DNA of 64,000 bases from Torreya grandis (Eukaryota > Streptophyta > Pinopsida > Cupressales > Taxaceae). Shown here piece by piece: positions 24,200 to 38,099 of the stretch. The translations under genes and the position numbers were made by a program. Below the pieces are notes generated by a model. The model was not told where the DNA came from and did no database searches. It worked only from the letters and a program-made list of their open reading frames with translations. The stretch lies in the NCBI GenBank assembly GCA_037957365.1, contig JARHVA010000666.1, positions 4,281,501 through 4,345,500 of the forward strand. Direction: 5' to 3'. Each line of letters begins with the position of its first letter. Within the stretch, counting starts at the first letter, position 1.

Positions 24200-26609
24200 A
24201 ATAAATACTCTTTCATCTTAAACTAATCCCAAATAATTATTTTGAAAATTTTATATAATTGTAAATATTCACTGATACTTTCCTATAGGATGCTACTAGG
24301 ATTAAAAAAATTCCATAACCATGTAATTGCACCATTTTTTATTGGTTTCCTTCAACAATGATATTTATTAACCATTGTAATTAAGAAATGTGTTGGCTGA
24401 GACATCAACAAATCCTTTCATAAAATACCTTTAATTTTAACTCCATTGTCCTCTATAAATTTATTGAAATGCTTAATAAGAGAAGCCATATATTTTTGAA
24501 ATAAATTGCTCATCCATTATTGATCATTATCACTATTCTAAAATAATCTCTGATCTCAACAGACAAGATTTGTGAAATTATACTCAATTTCATTCATATT
24601 TTAGATATAATAACATCGTATATAAGATATGTTATAGGTAGTTCTTCAGTTTCAACTCCCATAAAATCAAGTCTTGTGTAGAAAGTGTGCATTGGTATCT
24701 CCTTTCAATTAATGATGACATAAAGATGATCATTGATACTCAATTTCAAATAGCTTTCAGGATTCTTACAATCTATCAAAAATTTCTAACTGTTAAAAAT
24801 AGGTCCCTTAAACTTTTCATTTGACATGTATTGATATATCTAGAGATTAACATACTTGTTTTCTCAACTGTATGAAATTAATAATATAAATGGATCTCTC
24901 TTGAGCATGTTTCATTAAATAATTGATTTCATTCAACTTTGGTAGAATTCTTCATAATGTTAGTAATGTTTTCAAAAAAATTAAATTGTACAACAAATAT
25001 TTTGCCTTGTCAATGTCCCTATGGTATTTTATACATAAAACCTACTAACTATGGATATTCTTCAAAAAAATTACATGCAGGTTTCTAGATAAAAATCCAT
25101 CTTGTATCAACATATTACAATAGTTTTTTACCATTAGTCACTCCTATTACAAATTTTTATAACTCCAAAAATATTTTTGGATTGATTGATAGATAAGCAT
25201 GTAAGTCACAAATGAGCTCTTCCACTTTTGTGACATTATCAAATGTGCTAACTATTTTATATGCAAGATTCATTGTATGAGCCATCAATGAATCATAATT
25301 ATATATGGGGAAATTGTTGTTTGTATTCAAACACATAAACCATTTATATTCCCTTACATTACTAATGTTCCATTATCCCCAAGACACACCAAATTTTTAG
25401 CTATTTCATTATCATCCACCCCATTTTTATCTCTCAAATTAGATATAACTAATTTGTGAAGGTTTTTAGCATTAAAATTTTATACCATTATATGAACTAC
25501 TAATAAATGAGGTTAGCTTGAATATTTCTCAAAAGTATAAACATTCATGTAAACCCATGATGTGTTGTCAACTTTTGTGACCTCATCAATGGACAGTGAG
25601 ATGAATAATGAATTTTGAACTTTTTCTTTCAAATCCTCATTCTCAACCATTTCTAGACATTTTTATATTTCCCAAGCACTAATATCTGACCAATGTGATT
25701 TTGGAATATTAATAAATCCATTATGTTGAAATAAAATATTATAAACTAAAAAATAAAAAATAGGTTTGCTCTTCTTCAAAGTGTGGTATACAGTAGAGAA
25801 CTATATGTATTTGGCCTTTAGATGGGACTGCATAACTTTTCAAAATTGAGCTTTGATTGTTCCCCCTTTATCAACAAGATATTTTTGGTGTTTCTTATCA
25901 TTTTTATACTCACGTTAATATCTTACATGCATTCATTTTTATACATTTTTCCATTTGTGTGTTCTTTTTTTCTGTCCATCTATGTGTTTCATTGTCACAT
26001 ATATTTTTCCACAATGTTTCTCAATCGTATCTAACTTAAGTTACATTTTGTGTTCCTTTCCTAATTTCTAACTACATATTTTATATCTACATTATATTGG
26101 ATTATAATTACCATTTTAAGTTTTATGGGTTTAATTAATGAAAATTTTTATGCCCAATTCACCTTAAAGGACCATCTAATTGTCCATCTAATTCTCTTCC
26201 TTTTTAAAAATTTCTAAGTGGAATTTTTGGTTGAACTTGGTGTTTGATGAAAATCAAAAATATCTTATAGTAGTTGAGTTTCATTATCATTTTCATTGAA
26301 ATCTAAAGGATCATCTTCGAGTGGTGGCATGTCATCATCAATAGAAACTTTAGGGGGTGACATGTTATTGTGATTAATTATTTCTTGTGAGATACAATCA
26401 TGATCAGTGGGGATTTTTGCATGTAAAAGTGTTTTGATATTATTAAATAGTTAAAATCAAATTCAATACATACTAAAAAATTAATAAGTACCTATATTTT
26501 AAGTGCATTATGGTTGTGTGGGGTTTTTTATAGGATCTTTAAAATAAGATAATATGCTCAATTTTCCTTATAGTTGGCCTATCCTTTTAGCATTTCCACC
26601 AGATGCCAT
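24200..26609 (-). pseudogene. Decayed hAT-like transposase
   Basis: From an ATG at 26607-26609 (MASGGNAKRIGQL) the minus strand carries pieces of a transposase with an RNase H-like fold. They include SIDEVTKVDN (25564-25593), CLGDNG (near 25370), AHTMNLAY (25259-25282) and VDTRW ending at 25097. The SIDE..D, GADG-like, AHxxNL and TRW sequence is characteristic of hAT transposases of the type also found in ZNF862/KRAB-linked genes. An acidic stretch with DDDMPPLEDDPLDF (about 26290-26340) precedes the catalytic part. More than ten stops and several frameshifts make it non-functional. Candidate dimerisation remnants reach 24.2 kb. The 8-bp target duplications and terminal inverted repeats of the element were not located. 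Confidence 0.6.
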
Positions 26610-28386
26610 GATGAGAAAAGATGCTACAATTTGGTTTTAATAAGGATGATATTGTCTAGTTGTAACATAGATGTAAATACTCAATTGTATATATAATTTC
26701 ATTATTTAATGCAGTCAAGATGACACCACCTAGTAGAATCATGGATAATACCATTCAGTTGTGGCCAAGATGTTGTTGTCTAGTTGTAATTAGTTAGTTG
26801 TAGTGTGGATGATGTTATTTTGTTCAGCCAATTAATTGCATTCATTCAGTTGTGATGTAGATACTACCATTTAATTTTGGCTTGTTAGTTATGGCTAATT
26901 AATGGTAGTGTGAGTGATATGAAATGGGCATGGTGTAGCTATTTAGTTTTTCTTATTTCTTGATAAGGGCACCAAGGTCTCACCATTGGGTTGCTTGTTT
27001 TATATCATGGTGTGGTTGTCAAAAGTAAAATTTGATGCTTACTTATGGCATAATGTTTACTATATATAAGGCAAATTAGATGTCTAACCACAAAATTATT
27101 GTAAACATTTCGCAAGTTAACCCAAAAAATATCTTACATTCCTAATTTTTAGGTGATCTAGACCTATGTAGTGGCCCTCCAAAATAATCGAACCCAAATT
27201 TCAAAAATAGGAATATTCATGAATTAACGAATATTTGCCACTAAAATTTACCTTAGAAAGGGGACTTAGAATGATTTAATTCTTTTTCTAGTCTCTTTTG
27301 TGAACTTGATTTTAACACAGTTCATTTGATAAGCTTAAGTTGTCACTTTTTGGTTAAGTGAATGAAATCAATGGTTTTCTATATTTATGATTTAATGTAC
27401 TTTGTCTTTCAGCTAGACTAAGTGTATTCTAAAATATATATTCTTCTACTTTTGAATCTTTATATTATATTTCTAGATTATATTTTAGATAATATGAGAT
27501 AGTGATATGGGTATATACCTATGGGTAAATCATATACCTATCCCCTGATATTGTATGATATTCATGATTCAGTAGCTAAGAGTTTTGTGGGAGTGGAATT
27601 GATTTAGATTTTTAGATCTGATTTCTATAATGAAAAATTTATCCAAATTAATTTTATAGTTGAGACATTGTCATTTCACTATACTTCTAGTTCACATGTG
27701 TTTGCTGATATGATTTAGATAGATGATTAGATTCTATGATCTTTATGATTGTTGCATGTAATAGTGATAGTACACATACAGGTTCTAGTTGATTTCTTGA
27801 CATCCATATTGTTCTTATCTACTCTTCCATGAAGGGTAGGGCCACTCCTAATGGGGAGATGTGAAGGAGAATATTGGTCTATGGTTGGAGGTAAAGAACT
27901 CAGATGATGTTCTCCATCTGTTAGGTGATTCAACCTTAGGGATTATACTCAAGCTATGTTTATGGATCATGGAATTGTTGACATGATCATTTTTACTATC
28001 GTGTATATTTAGATTTATATTTAAATGTAACATATTTTATATTATTATCATATGGATATTCAACATAATAGTGGTTATGATATTTCTCGTTAATTCTAAA
28101 AATTATGATAGCAGTGGTTGCATTCTTATTTATATCTAAATATGGATTATATATGTTTTATGTTGTGTTTAATTAATTCCACAACTTATTTGTATGGATA
28201 TTTATCTTGAAATCTAATTAGATTGTTTGAACTAGATGGATCATTTTATAACCAATGATTTAATAATTATTGCATTTATTACTTAGATACATTTAGTAGT
28301 TAAACAATGATTATTCAGATTGTCATAGAATATTTTATGATTTATCTATGTGATAAAAAAATAGTTTGACTTTTAGTTAACAAAAT
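26610..28386. other. No gene seen; upstream flank of the hAT-like transposase
   Basis: Between 26660 and 26900 the words CTAGTTGTAA and TTCAGTTGTG recur irregularly at about 60-100 bp spacing, which may be subterminal repeats or promoter repeats of the transposon. From 27100 to 28386 the sequence is AT-rich and featureless. The TAACAAAAT word at 28378-28386 matches the one ending at 10480. Confidence 0.35.
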
Positions 28387-30412
28387 GGGATTTTAATTTG
28401 GTAACTTGTACCATAATTTATGACATCCTTGCAAGGAATGGGAAAATACATCAAACAAAGATTCAATATAAAAATGTCACTCCTAGATGATTAATAAAAT
28501 GAAACCACTAAGAATCAATCCTCTTAGGCAAAAAATATCTTGAGAACAAGGATATACAACACTTACACTACTCATCAATCCATACTCAAGGATGACCCAA
28601 AATTCACAACCACATAAATATTTGGTATGGTTAAGGAAACAAGGAACTACAAGCCCTAACACAAACATCCAATATGGTACTGCATGCCACTAAATTTTAT
28701 ATAAGTTTTCATAACATGTATTATAAAAAGCATTTAATGGCCAATATGAATAGATAAGGGTCACCACAAAAGTCTGACACCACAAAATTTTGAATATTAC
28801 AATCAATGCTAAATTATATGATCTAGGAAAATATCATACAAGGTACAAAAGAAAAGGCATACCATTATCATGATCATGTATAATAATGAGGAGGTACACC
28901 CACTAAGGGTTCTTGCTACCTCTAGATCCAAAATAGACTTATCTTACATCAATGATATCACATATCATAGGAAGTCCACCCAACTAGGTGCCACCACAAT
29001 AGAACCAAAAATTCTCTATCAAGATTGTATCTCCTTATTATCAAGAAACTCAAACTATCATGGACTCATCAATCCATTCAAGATGTTCTATAAGGAATAA
29101 GGTACACTCTGGCCTCTTTATCACTGAGTAAAACCAAATCACATTCCTCTCAAGGATCATTATCAATAAGGTCACCTTCAAGCCACCTTTTGTTCAACAT
29201 AAAGGTGTTCTCTAAATAGACACTCTAAGAAATGGGGTCATAATCTCAAAATGGATATGAAATATAAAATTTATATATCAATATCAAAATTAGATATGAA
29301 TACCTTAGGTATCAAGTAAATGTGCACATGGTATAATAATACCACTCTAAGACATTGAACTTTTAAACAAGTTGATGATAATACCTACTTGGTGCTAAGA
29401 TGCCTCAAAGGCATGCATGTTCCTCTCTAGACAATACCAACATCCAACTCTAAAGGATAGTCTCTCTAATGGGTGGCTAAAACAAGGAATATATTACTAC
29501 AAAAAGGATAAAAAGATAATTCATTACAAGGATAGGTGAAAATGAAGTAACCCATAGAAGGTTCCCTATCAAGGACATCCATGTGGTATCACCTATCCAT
29601 CACCCAAGGTGAAGAAAAAATATAATGACAGTCAAATGTGTGTGGATATGTTTTAATTAGAAACCCATGAGCAATACCATGAGACTCTTAATCCCTTGCA
29701 TAGACCAAGTATTTCCCTAATTAATCTTAACCCTATGAGGTCTACATATGCAAGGACTCAGGCCTAAGTTAATATGCCCAAATGCTTCCTATAATTATTT
29801 GAAAGGTAAGAGTTGATAATTAATAAAATGGGGATGGATTACAATAATACATCCCAATCAATTCTAATCTCATCACTCAAGGTGAGAGAGACATCAATCA
29901 ACCCTATATCATACTCCATTTGAGTTTCAAGTAATGTTTTATTGAATTAGGGTTATTAAATATCTAAAGTCCCATATAGAACCTAGATGTACAAGGCACT
30001 CTATCTAGTTAAGATCAGTCTCCAAGGCAAGATGTGTATGATCAAGGTCACGAGAAAGTCCCATCAACCTAACATAAGAACTCATAAAATTACTAATAGT
30101 CACTTATCCCTCATGGGCATTTGACTTACTAATACTTGGTTGAACCTTATTCTAATCCCTCACCAGACCTCATATGTTCAACTAGATGGGTGGATGTCCA
30201 ATAATCATATCATGAGTCTCATGTGTGGAGACCAAAATAAGAAGCCAAACGTTTTTTACTTAGTTGAAGATTCCATAATCCAAGGAAATTTTCATGTGTA
30301 TTATCCTTATCTTATCAATGAAATGTAACACTTAAAAAGTACATGCATCAGTTCACTATGAAATAAATAAGAACTAAACAAAAAAACCCAAAGTTCTTAG
30401 TGTTATAACCAT
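28387..30412 (-). mobile_element. Internal region (5' part) of the large LTR element, no coding seen
   Basis: Two kilobases ending at the primer site. The text resembles 8580-10480 in style (CACTCAAGGTGAGAG, CTCTAAGG blocks). No Gag or polymerase motif is visible on either strand, and frames such as 28870-29100 plus are unsupported. Together with the other half this suggests a LARD-type element whose internal DNA is largely non-coding. Confidence 0.45.
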
Positions 30413-30424
30413 GCTCTGATACCA
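30413..30424 (-). promoter_or_regulatory. tRNA-Met primer binding site of the large LTR element
   Basis: The minus strand reads TGGTATCAGAGC, a perfect match to the usual plant tRNA-Met primer site. It lies a few bases inside the LTR copy that starts at 30433. With the polypurine tract at 8568-8579 it identifies copy B as the 5' LTR and copy A as the 3' LTR. Confidence 0.85.
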
Positions 30425-30432
30425 AAAATCTA

Positions 30433-31251
30433 TGACCAAAAATTAACACAATGGAAACACAAAAAATTCCATTTAAAAAAATATATATATAATGTACATC
30501 TTAACATAATTACATGGCCCATTAACTATCCAATAATGTGGTATGATATGCACAATGCATACAAACAAATTCACGTGCCTAAATGTCATAGATGACAATG
30601 CACAAGTGATCATATAGTCACTATGCAACCTTATAGGACTCACTTATTCTAATCGGCCTACATGTTATCAAAAAATCCTACACTCTAAGCCAAACTAATA
30701 GGCTCCACCAATCCAAGGTAGAAATGGAATGTTTGATTAATGTGAGGCATGTTTGAGAAACCAATAGGTCAAATTATATTATGTAACTTTTCAAAATTCT
30801 CAAAAGTATTTATGGGAAAATCTATCCAATCAAAGGGATCAGCTTGCACTTAAGTCATAATAAAAAAAATCAATTTTATACTTAATTCAGATTCAAGTAA
30901 AGAGCTCAACTAAAGATAGTATAGTCCCCATACAACCTCTAAAGGGGTCTAAAATATCCAAAATATGCCCCTTGAGGATGGATCACTCCATCTCAACCAT
31001 TTGATCCATTCAACCTTGACCAATGGATTTTATCAAGGGTGAGGAAGCCCTAAAAATCCTTATGGAAGTCAATAAAGGCTTCAAATCTAACACTAATTCA
31101 AAAATTCAGATTTTGTAATGGATGGAGGTGTTGAAGGATGACATGTCCATAGCCATATCGTGTCTCCTTCTTCAGCCTTATATGACTTTCATTAATGGAT
31201 TATCCAAGATTTTTATCCATTTCCACTTATTTATTTATAAAATATATTTCA

Positions 31252-31282
<31 letters not shown>

Positions 31283-32500
31283 CATGATTTTTTATATCTA
31301 TCCTAATTTTTGGAAAGGTTTAATGAGGCCTCAATCTCCCATAATTTATGAAAGGTCCTTAAGAGCTTCAAAATCCACCTTAGCCATTAATGAATAATAA
31401 TCATGGTTATTAAGAAATTAATTTATATTTTTATATTTAGGTATATATTATTATTTTATTTGGTAAAGGTAAGAGAATCAATAGGAGTCTCCTAAGGTTT
31501 GACCCATCCTAAGGCTTCTAGTGGCCTACACAGGCTAAAAGATCAAAAGATGCCTCTTATAAGGAAAGATGTTTAAAAGGGTGAAATACATAATTCTAGG
31601 TCTTGAAATTTGTATCATTTAGAATAGCATGAAAAAAAATTAGATTTCCCTTTTGGGTACATCCCACCCTTGGACCTTCAAACCACCAAAATTAGCAAAA
31701 TAAAATTAGGTATACTAGATTGGAAGATGTCTAAAGTATCTTTGCTGAAAAGAGGGTCATAGTAGGAAAATTATCCAATTAAGGTCTAAAGAGTCATATC
31801 ATACAAAAGATCATGAAAAATTGATGGGAGAGCGAGATGAAGGTTCCATCCTACTCTGATCCTCCAGGTCTTTGCATTCAAAGGAATGAAACCAAGTATA
31901 CTAGGTGTCAAAGGTATTAGTTTTAAAATTTTAGTTATAGGTTTAAAAATTTATAAAACTAAAGTTTAAATCTAATAATTTTAATATTTGTTTTGTTTTA
32001 ATTGAGTGGTGGTTAATAAAAATAACCACCTCATCTGTGCCAATGGATAGAGGCTATGGTAGCCACATGGTTATGAAACCCACACGGCTTACACATAGAT
32101 AAACACTCCACTAATCACATGTTGTGGTTTAAAAATTATGTGGCTAGCAAGCTGCCCAAACAAATATTGGAAACATGCCCATCAAGGGATCAACTTGCAT
32201 AGTGCATGGTCCCATTAAGGAGTGATCCTTAATTAAAATATCCTCCCCTACACAAATGGTGTAGTGCCCTTTTAAAGGGCCTTTATTTCAATAAATTACC
32301 CTATGCTAGTTTTTTTCTAAATTGTATCTTACAACTTGTGAGGAAAAAAATTATGAAACAAAAGTAAATAGGCTAAAATAATCCATAATTTCATACCAAA
32401 ATTGATTTTTAAGCTTAGAATATACTATTTTATGTGAAATTTAATTAGGCAAAGTGAAGGCAATTATAACAAATGTATAAGGGTTTTTAGTGTTGAAACT
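30433..32500 (-). repeat. 5' LTR (copy B) of the large element, first part
   Basis: It is homologous to 4192-6200 of copy A and includes a (TA)13 run at 31256-31282 absent from copy A. It breaks off at 32500 where the gag-only retrotransposon inserted and resumes at 42954. In copy A the two sides are contiguous near 6200-6220 (GTTAAAACTTTAATAAATAAT), which confirms the insertion point. Confidence 0.75.
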
Positions 32501-35500
32501 TGTTGAGGTCAACATACCCTCATTTCTAAAAAATGGGGACCCATGTGTTAAATTATGCAAATTTATATATTGAAATTGAAGATTCACTTGATCAAAGTGT
32601 CATTAGCAGGATTGCACATTATTTTTATTTGAAGATCATCTACACCATGGTCTAGCTAAATTATTTGTTCATGGTTTTGGTTTAATCTTATCTAAACTGC
32701 TAACATTGGATATTTATGTTTCAAGTTGTAGGTTTAATTGATCCGGGCAACAATTCAAATGACAATTAGGGTGATGGGTCTACCCCAATTGATGGCAGAA
32801 CTTTCGGGAGCCATAACTTTTGCACCGTAGCTCTAATTGACTCATCATTTGAACCGTTGGAAAGCTAATAATGAGGGGAACATCATGAGATGGTATTGAT
32901 ATTTTCTCAATGAATTTTGACCCCAGAAAACCCAATGTAAGTTCCCTAAATTTCAATTTTAGTAGTGCAATCTAAAAATAGTAAGTTTTTAAAAATAGTA
33001 ATTCCTCAAATTCTGTATTGTTATAAATCATGGAAGTCGAACCACTTAATCTCCATCGAGATTGGTGACCTTCCACATCCTCCTCACACCTTAAAAACAC
33101 GTATAAATGAATATTTAACCCAAAATGGAAATTAGACATCTCTTCTTAGAGATAGGCATATGTTTGGGTTTGCAATTTTGATCAATAAAACATCTCTTTT
33201 CAGAGATAGCATTATTTGTATTGTGTTGTTATTATTTATAAATTATCTTTCAACCAAAGATTTCAAGTTTTGTATCATTAATGAATCCCATTTGAGAATT
33301 AACATGCTAAAGGTTTTTTGCTTTAATGTTAAATTTATCTTTTACTAACCTTGTTATATAATTGATTAATTAAATTCATATTTTGAAACCCTGGTCTAAT
33401 GCTTTACCTAGACCTTTTAATTAAAATTTAAATTTAGTGGGATCTTTTTATTTAAATTTAAGAGGGAAAAAATTAATCATACCATGGACTTAGTTTCATT
33501 TTTATCTTAAGTATTGGTCATGTTTTTTCAACACAACCAAACCTTATCCTAAAAATCCTATGTTTGGTCTCTTTTATGAAGTGATCACTTTATTCCCTTC
33601 TATCCTAGCTTGGTCTAAATAATCCCATAGTCCCTTTGTTATAAGGCTTAACCTAAAGGTTTATCCTAAGGTTTATTATATTTATTAATATGATAAAAAA
33701 CTTAGGCTAAGCCTTTACTTTATGTCTTTTTTATTCGTGGGGTCCTTTTATTTTAGGTTTCTAACCTTGGTCCAAAGTTTCTATGCCTTCATCCCTTTTA
33801 ATTCATGGGGTCCCATTTAATATGTTTATAACTTATCTTAAATATTTTATCTTAAGTCCTTTATATATGATCTTGAGCTTAAATTTAATTCTTATTTATA
33901 GGATCAATGATATGCATTCGCTCAAATGAGATTGATCAAATGATGTGAGCCGAGTCAAGACTTCAACGGATCTTGGGACAAGCAAGAGGGTGACAAGTAT
34001 CACCTTCTCAACAAAAGACTTTTAAGAAGTAAATGTTGTTATATCCCTCATATATTTATCCAATGGTTTGTATTTTCTCATACGAGATGGATATAATGGA
34101 GCATGACAAGCATTGAAAATTCAAACCTTGACCAAAGAGTTAAATCCTAAGCATGTTCCCAAGATTTATGGTCCATGTGAGCCTAGTAAAGTTAATCAAA
34201 CAATGCATGAAAAATTGAATTTTAAAAGGTTATATGGAGATATACAAGGGTGACAAGTGTCACCATTAATAGAGCCTATTATAAAGATCAAATGATGTGA
34301 AAGAGCATAATACAAAGATCATAGAACCACCGAGTAGTCACCATGTGGCACACATAAGAAATAGAATGAACTTGAGAATGATAAGTGGCAAGTTCAGTAG
34401 AGAGACATATGGACATGTTTAAAATTAATGCTCATGTTCCCATCAATTATTTTCACATGGATATCAAATGATGGTCATACATAAATCAATTTTAAGATAG
34501 CAAAGAGCCCAGATGATGTGTTTAAAATTGATGGTCACACTCCCATATAAGACATTCACATAAACATCAAATGATGGTTGAAAGTACATCAATTTTAAAA
34601 TAGTAAAGAGTTCCAAAGATGAGTTTAAAATTTATGGTCATGCACCCATCAAAGACATTCATGCTGATGTCAAATGATAGGCATGCAAACATCAATTTTA
34701 ATATAGTTGTTTGGATCAAAATTCAAAGGCAATAGTCATATTTTGAATGGTGATGAGCAAAATGCCATGGGGATGTCATAAAAATACCATATCAAAGTCA
34801 CATGAGTACAATGTGCTAAATTAGGGAACTTTTAGACTTGGTAATGTAAAGGTAGGGATCTAAGATCATGATGTTTGATCTCACAGTCACCATTGGAGCA
34901 CTATTAAAACCTGTAGGAATGCACTAGTGAGGTGAGGACTATAATCAAACCCTTTGAGCAATATGATTGACTTGAAGGGAGATAAATTATCACCTATGTA
35001 AAGATAAATTGAGCTAGAGTCCATTAATGAGTTGATTACAAGAATTTTCATCAATGATGGGGGACCTCTCTTAAATCCTTGAGTATATTAAAGATATGAT
35101 AGTGCATGTATTGAGTAGAATAAAAAAGCAATGAAGACCCTACAATAGTAACAAAGCACTTCGTCAGCCATAGGGTTCTCAAAGTCAAAATATTCCTCTT
35201 GTGGCTAAACCTTATCTATTTTAAAATTGGAATATTCTATTTGTAAAGGGATGTGTTATTTGTAAAACACACTACATATAGATTAGTCCATTGGGAAAGT
35301 CTAGTGTATTTCTAGAACATTTGTAGAAAGGACAGTTGCCCTTACACTTGTTCTTTTTTCATTGGTTAGGACTAACTGACATACCACCTTGATCATTCTA
35401 AAAAAGGGGTATTTTCAATTGTAAAAAGGGGAGAGAGGGAGTTATCTAAGCCAAATTACTTTTTAAACTTTGAGAAATGAATACAAACAAGGAATTCTAC

Positions 35501-36244
35501 AAAGTTTGTCCATATTTGCTTATGTGAAGTGTTATATGGTTTCTCTCTCAGTTGTCTACTTTCACTTTCAGATTTGAATGGTTCCTACAGATTTTGGATG
35601 TGTATTTTGAATGTAGAGTTGTTAATTTGTGTCAATTATAGATTAGTTGAAATTTCTTAGGCTTATTTCATTTTTTTCACTTTTGTATTTGGGCTGATGT
35701 TATTTACTTATAGGAGTGAATCTTTAAAGTGAGCCTAGTTCTTATTTGCATCATTTCATACCTTCCTTAGAAGTTTGCTTGATGTATGTTGTGATTTAGG
35801 ATTAATCTTATTCACTTCATATATTGGTTAAAAGCATGTTCAGATGAGATTTGAACTTTGTCATAATATCTTAAACAAAGACTAATATCATCTTTTTTTT
35901 GCCCTACCCTTCTTTTTTCTCCTTTTTTTAACCAGATCACTTTAGCTTGATTCTCATTGTAAATATCCATCTTAGATTAGTTCTTAGATTATATATTTAT
36001 CATAATTTACTCTTTTTAGCATACATACTTCATATTTTGAATATATCAACTATTTCACCATGGTGGCTCCCAACCACCAAACATTATAAATATTGTGAAT
36101 AGTCCACTTGCTTTGCCTCTATTCCATCAAAAGATAACAATATTATCACAACTTATAACTCATTCACTAAATTATTATAATTCTAAAATTATAAGTGTTT
36201 CTTAAACACTTTGGGCACCTATGATACATATTTAGGCATCAACA
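32501..36244 (+). repeat. 5' LTR of the gag-only element
   Basis: It is 3.74 kb long, longer than its partner because of an inserted 0.54-kb segment at 32742-33283. The TG..CA ends are intact. Confidence 0.85.
32742..33283. mobile_element. 0.54-kb insertion inside the 5' LTR
   Basis: This segment is absent from the partner LTR, where the flanks join at about 40010. It is richer in G+C at its left end than the LTR around it. Imperfect direct repeats bracket it: TTCAAGTTGTAGGTTTAATTGA (32720-32741, 22 bp) and the related text at 33262-33283, as a target duplication would. It contains a small ACATCTCT..AGAGATAG inverted motif twice (33135-33155 and 33190-33210). No coding frame is evident. Confidence 0.5.
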
Positions 36245-36257
36245 AGAGGAGCTTTAT

Positions 36258-36270
36258 TGGCGCTAAAAGG
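36258..36270 (+). promoter_or_regulatory. Possible primer binding site of the gag-only element
   Basis: TGGCGCTAAAAGG lies 13 bases after the 5' LTR. The TGGCGC start is typical of several plant Ty3/gypsy primer sites, but the tRNA cannot be named with confidence. Confidence 0.4.
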
Positions 36271-36781
36271 AGGGCCTTAGTTAGATCTTTGAATTTGTAA
36301 AATATTTGCTAATTTTGGTGTATTTTGATCAAATATTGATGTAATCTTTACATATTTGTGTTTATTTTAGTATATTTATGCAAAGATCATTCATATTTAT
36401 AGTTTTAGACCAATATTTATGCTTATTTAGACAAATATCAACATTTTTTGAAGATCCATAGTATTTGTGGTAAAGATAGCTTAAAACCAAGGCATTTAAG
36501 GTTATTAATAGTAGTTTTGTTCAAAGATTGACTAATTATTTGAAAATTTGAGTTCATTTAAGCTTAAACATGTAAAAATCATTAATACTCATGTATTTGG
36601 ACATATCTTTGAGCTAATTTAGTTAAATATCGATGTCCCTTGCTCTTCTTTATATATATTTGTGCAAAATTTGATTAATTTGCGAGTCTGATCATTGTTA
36701 TTTGTAAAGATGAGGCTTACACATCATATTTCAAATATCATTTAGATTTGAAACCACCACAAGTAAGATCCTCATCAAAGT

Positions 36782-37640
36782 ATGGCATGGTTAGGTGGAT
36801 CTTCTATCAATGTGCCTAGTTAGGTACATGACTTACCAATAAACCTTCAAAGGTATTTACCTTCTTTCAATCCTAATGGCATTATCACTGCTGAAGAACA
36901 TGTTAGATATTTCAAAGCTACTTTAAGAATCTTAAATGTTATTCATTAAGATGTATCATGTATATTATTCCCATACTTTCAAATATGTTGCATATGAATG
37001 GTTCCTTAACCTTCCATAGGATTGCATAACTAGCTAGGATGATTTTTAAAAAAAAAATCTTTATTGATCAATTTGGTAAAATTATTAGTCCATGTATTAT
37101 ATATCAGGAATTCACCACTATTATAAGAGACTCAAATGAACCCATTAGGTCCTTTAATTCTAGGTTCTAAAATATGTTGAGCAGAACTATAGCCCCTTAT
37201 AGACCTGAAGAGGCTTTAACCTTAGTGATTTACAAGGATGCTTTGGATCTCATGACTTTTGAATTTCTTAAAAAGTCTATTGGAGTCATAAACACTTTAG
37301 CATTTTTTATGCTCAAGCACTAATAAATAGTGATCAAATACAGCCTCAAGATTAGCTTATATATGCTATCTTAATTGTCAACCTCAATTTTACAACATTG
37401 AATGTCATTCCTAATGCCAATCAGATTGTGTCTAACTTAAATCATATACAAGCATTGAACCAATTGCCCTTAATCCATGCCTACCTTGGATAAAATTTGG
37501 GCTTCTTCAACAATGATACAAATAGATTTCATCCACAAGGATAGAGAGCTTTGGTTCCCACTAGTAATTACAATCAATTTCATAACTCAAAAGCACCAAA
37601 GAATGAGGAATAATCCATACTTAAGATGGTTCAAAAGCTG
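36782..37640 (+). pseudogene. Decayed gag of the LTR element
   Basis: Starting at ATG 36782, the + strand reads as a Ty3/gypsy capsid domain split by stops and frameshifts. Visible parts are NPNGIITAEEHVRYFKATL, then AYEWFLNLP (about 36990), then IDQFGKIISP and a later RSFNSRF-like part (about 37145). Spacing matches the gag capsid region of plant Ty3/gypsy elements. Stops include a TAG at 36821 and a TAA near 36947. Gag would package the RNA of the element; this copy cannot. Confidence 0.65.
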
Positions 37641-37670
37641 AGCACTAATTTTCTTTAGTTGCAAAAGTAA

Positions 37671-38069
37671 GTGGGTAATTCTAGGGAAGGATCCAATAGA
37701 GACTATGCTTCTCAAAGGTTCAATAGGTTTCATGATAACAATAATAATGAGTCATCTGAGGACATGCATGAAATAAATCTTTATGATATAGTCCTATTTG
37801 ATCATTGTAATATCCTTGAAGAATATCAAAATGAAAAGGCTACATATGAACCTGTGTTTTATCAATACATTGTTATAGGGACATATGGCTTTGTAGGAAC
37901 TTCTAAATCCTTCATGCAAATTTTGATTTTCCATTTGAAAAATAAAGTGAACCAGAAGATGAAATGGATGTTCAAGATGAGCAACCCCGTGAACAAGATC
38001 AGATACAAGCTTACTTCTCTTCAAAAGATAATTGTGAAGGCAATTCATATGAGGTCATTACTAAAATAG
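37671..38069 (+). pseudogene. Linker ORF after gag, 132 codons
   Basis: It opens MGNSREGSNRDYASQRF and carries an Asn-rich segment, then an acidic region. In many plant Ty3/gypsy elements a poorly conserved Gag tail lies here. No zinc knuckle is seen. It lies in the Gag sense and order, so I take it as the carboxy-terminal Gag region. The last 30 residues read differently from what a neighbouring frame offers (FDFPFEK-like), suggesting a frameshift. Confidence 0.4.
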
Positions 38070-38099
38070 ATTATACCCCTAAAGAAGAAGACCAGTGGC

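Noticed and set aside
30140..31397. Small forward ORFs at 30140-30328 and 31122-31397 as genes
   Set aside because: The first lies in non-coding internal DNA. The second runs through a TA microsatellite inside the LTR and is not open in copy A.
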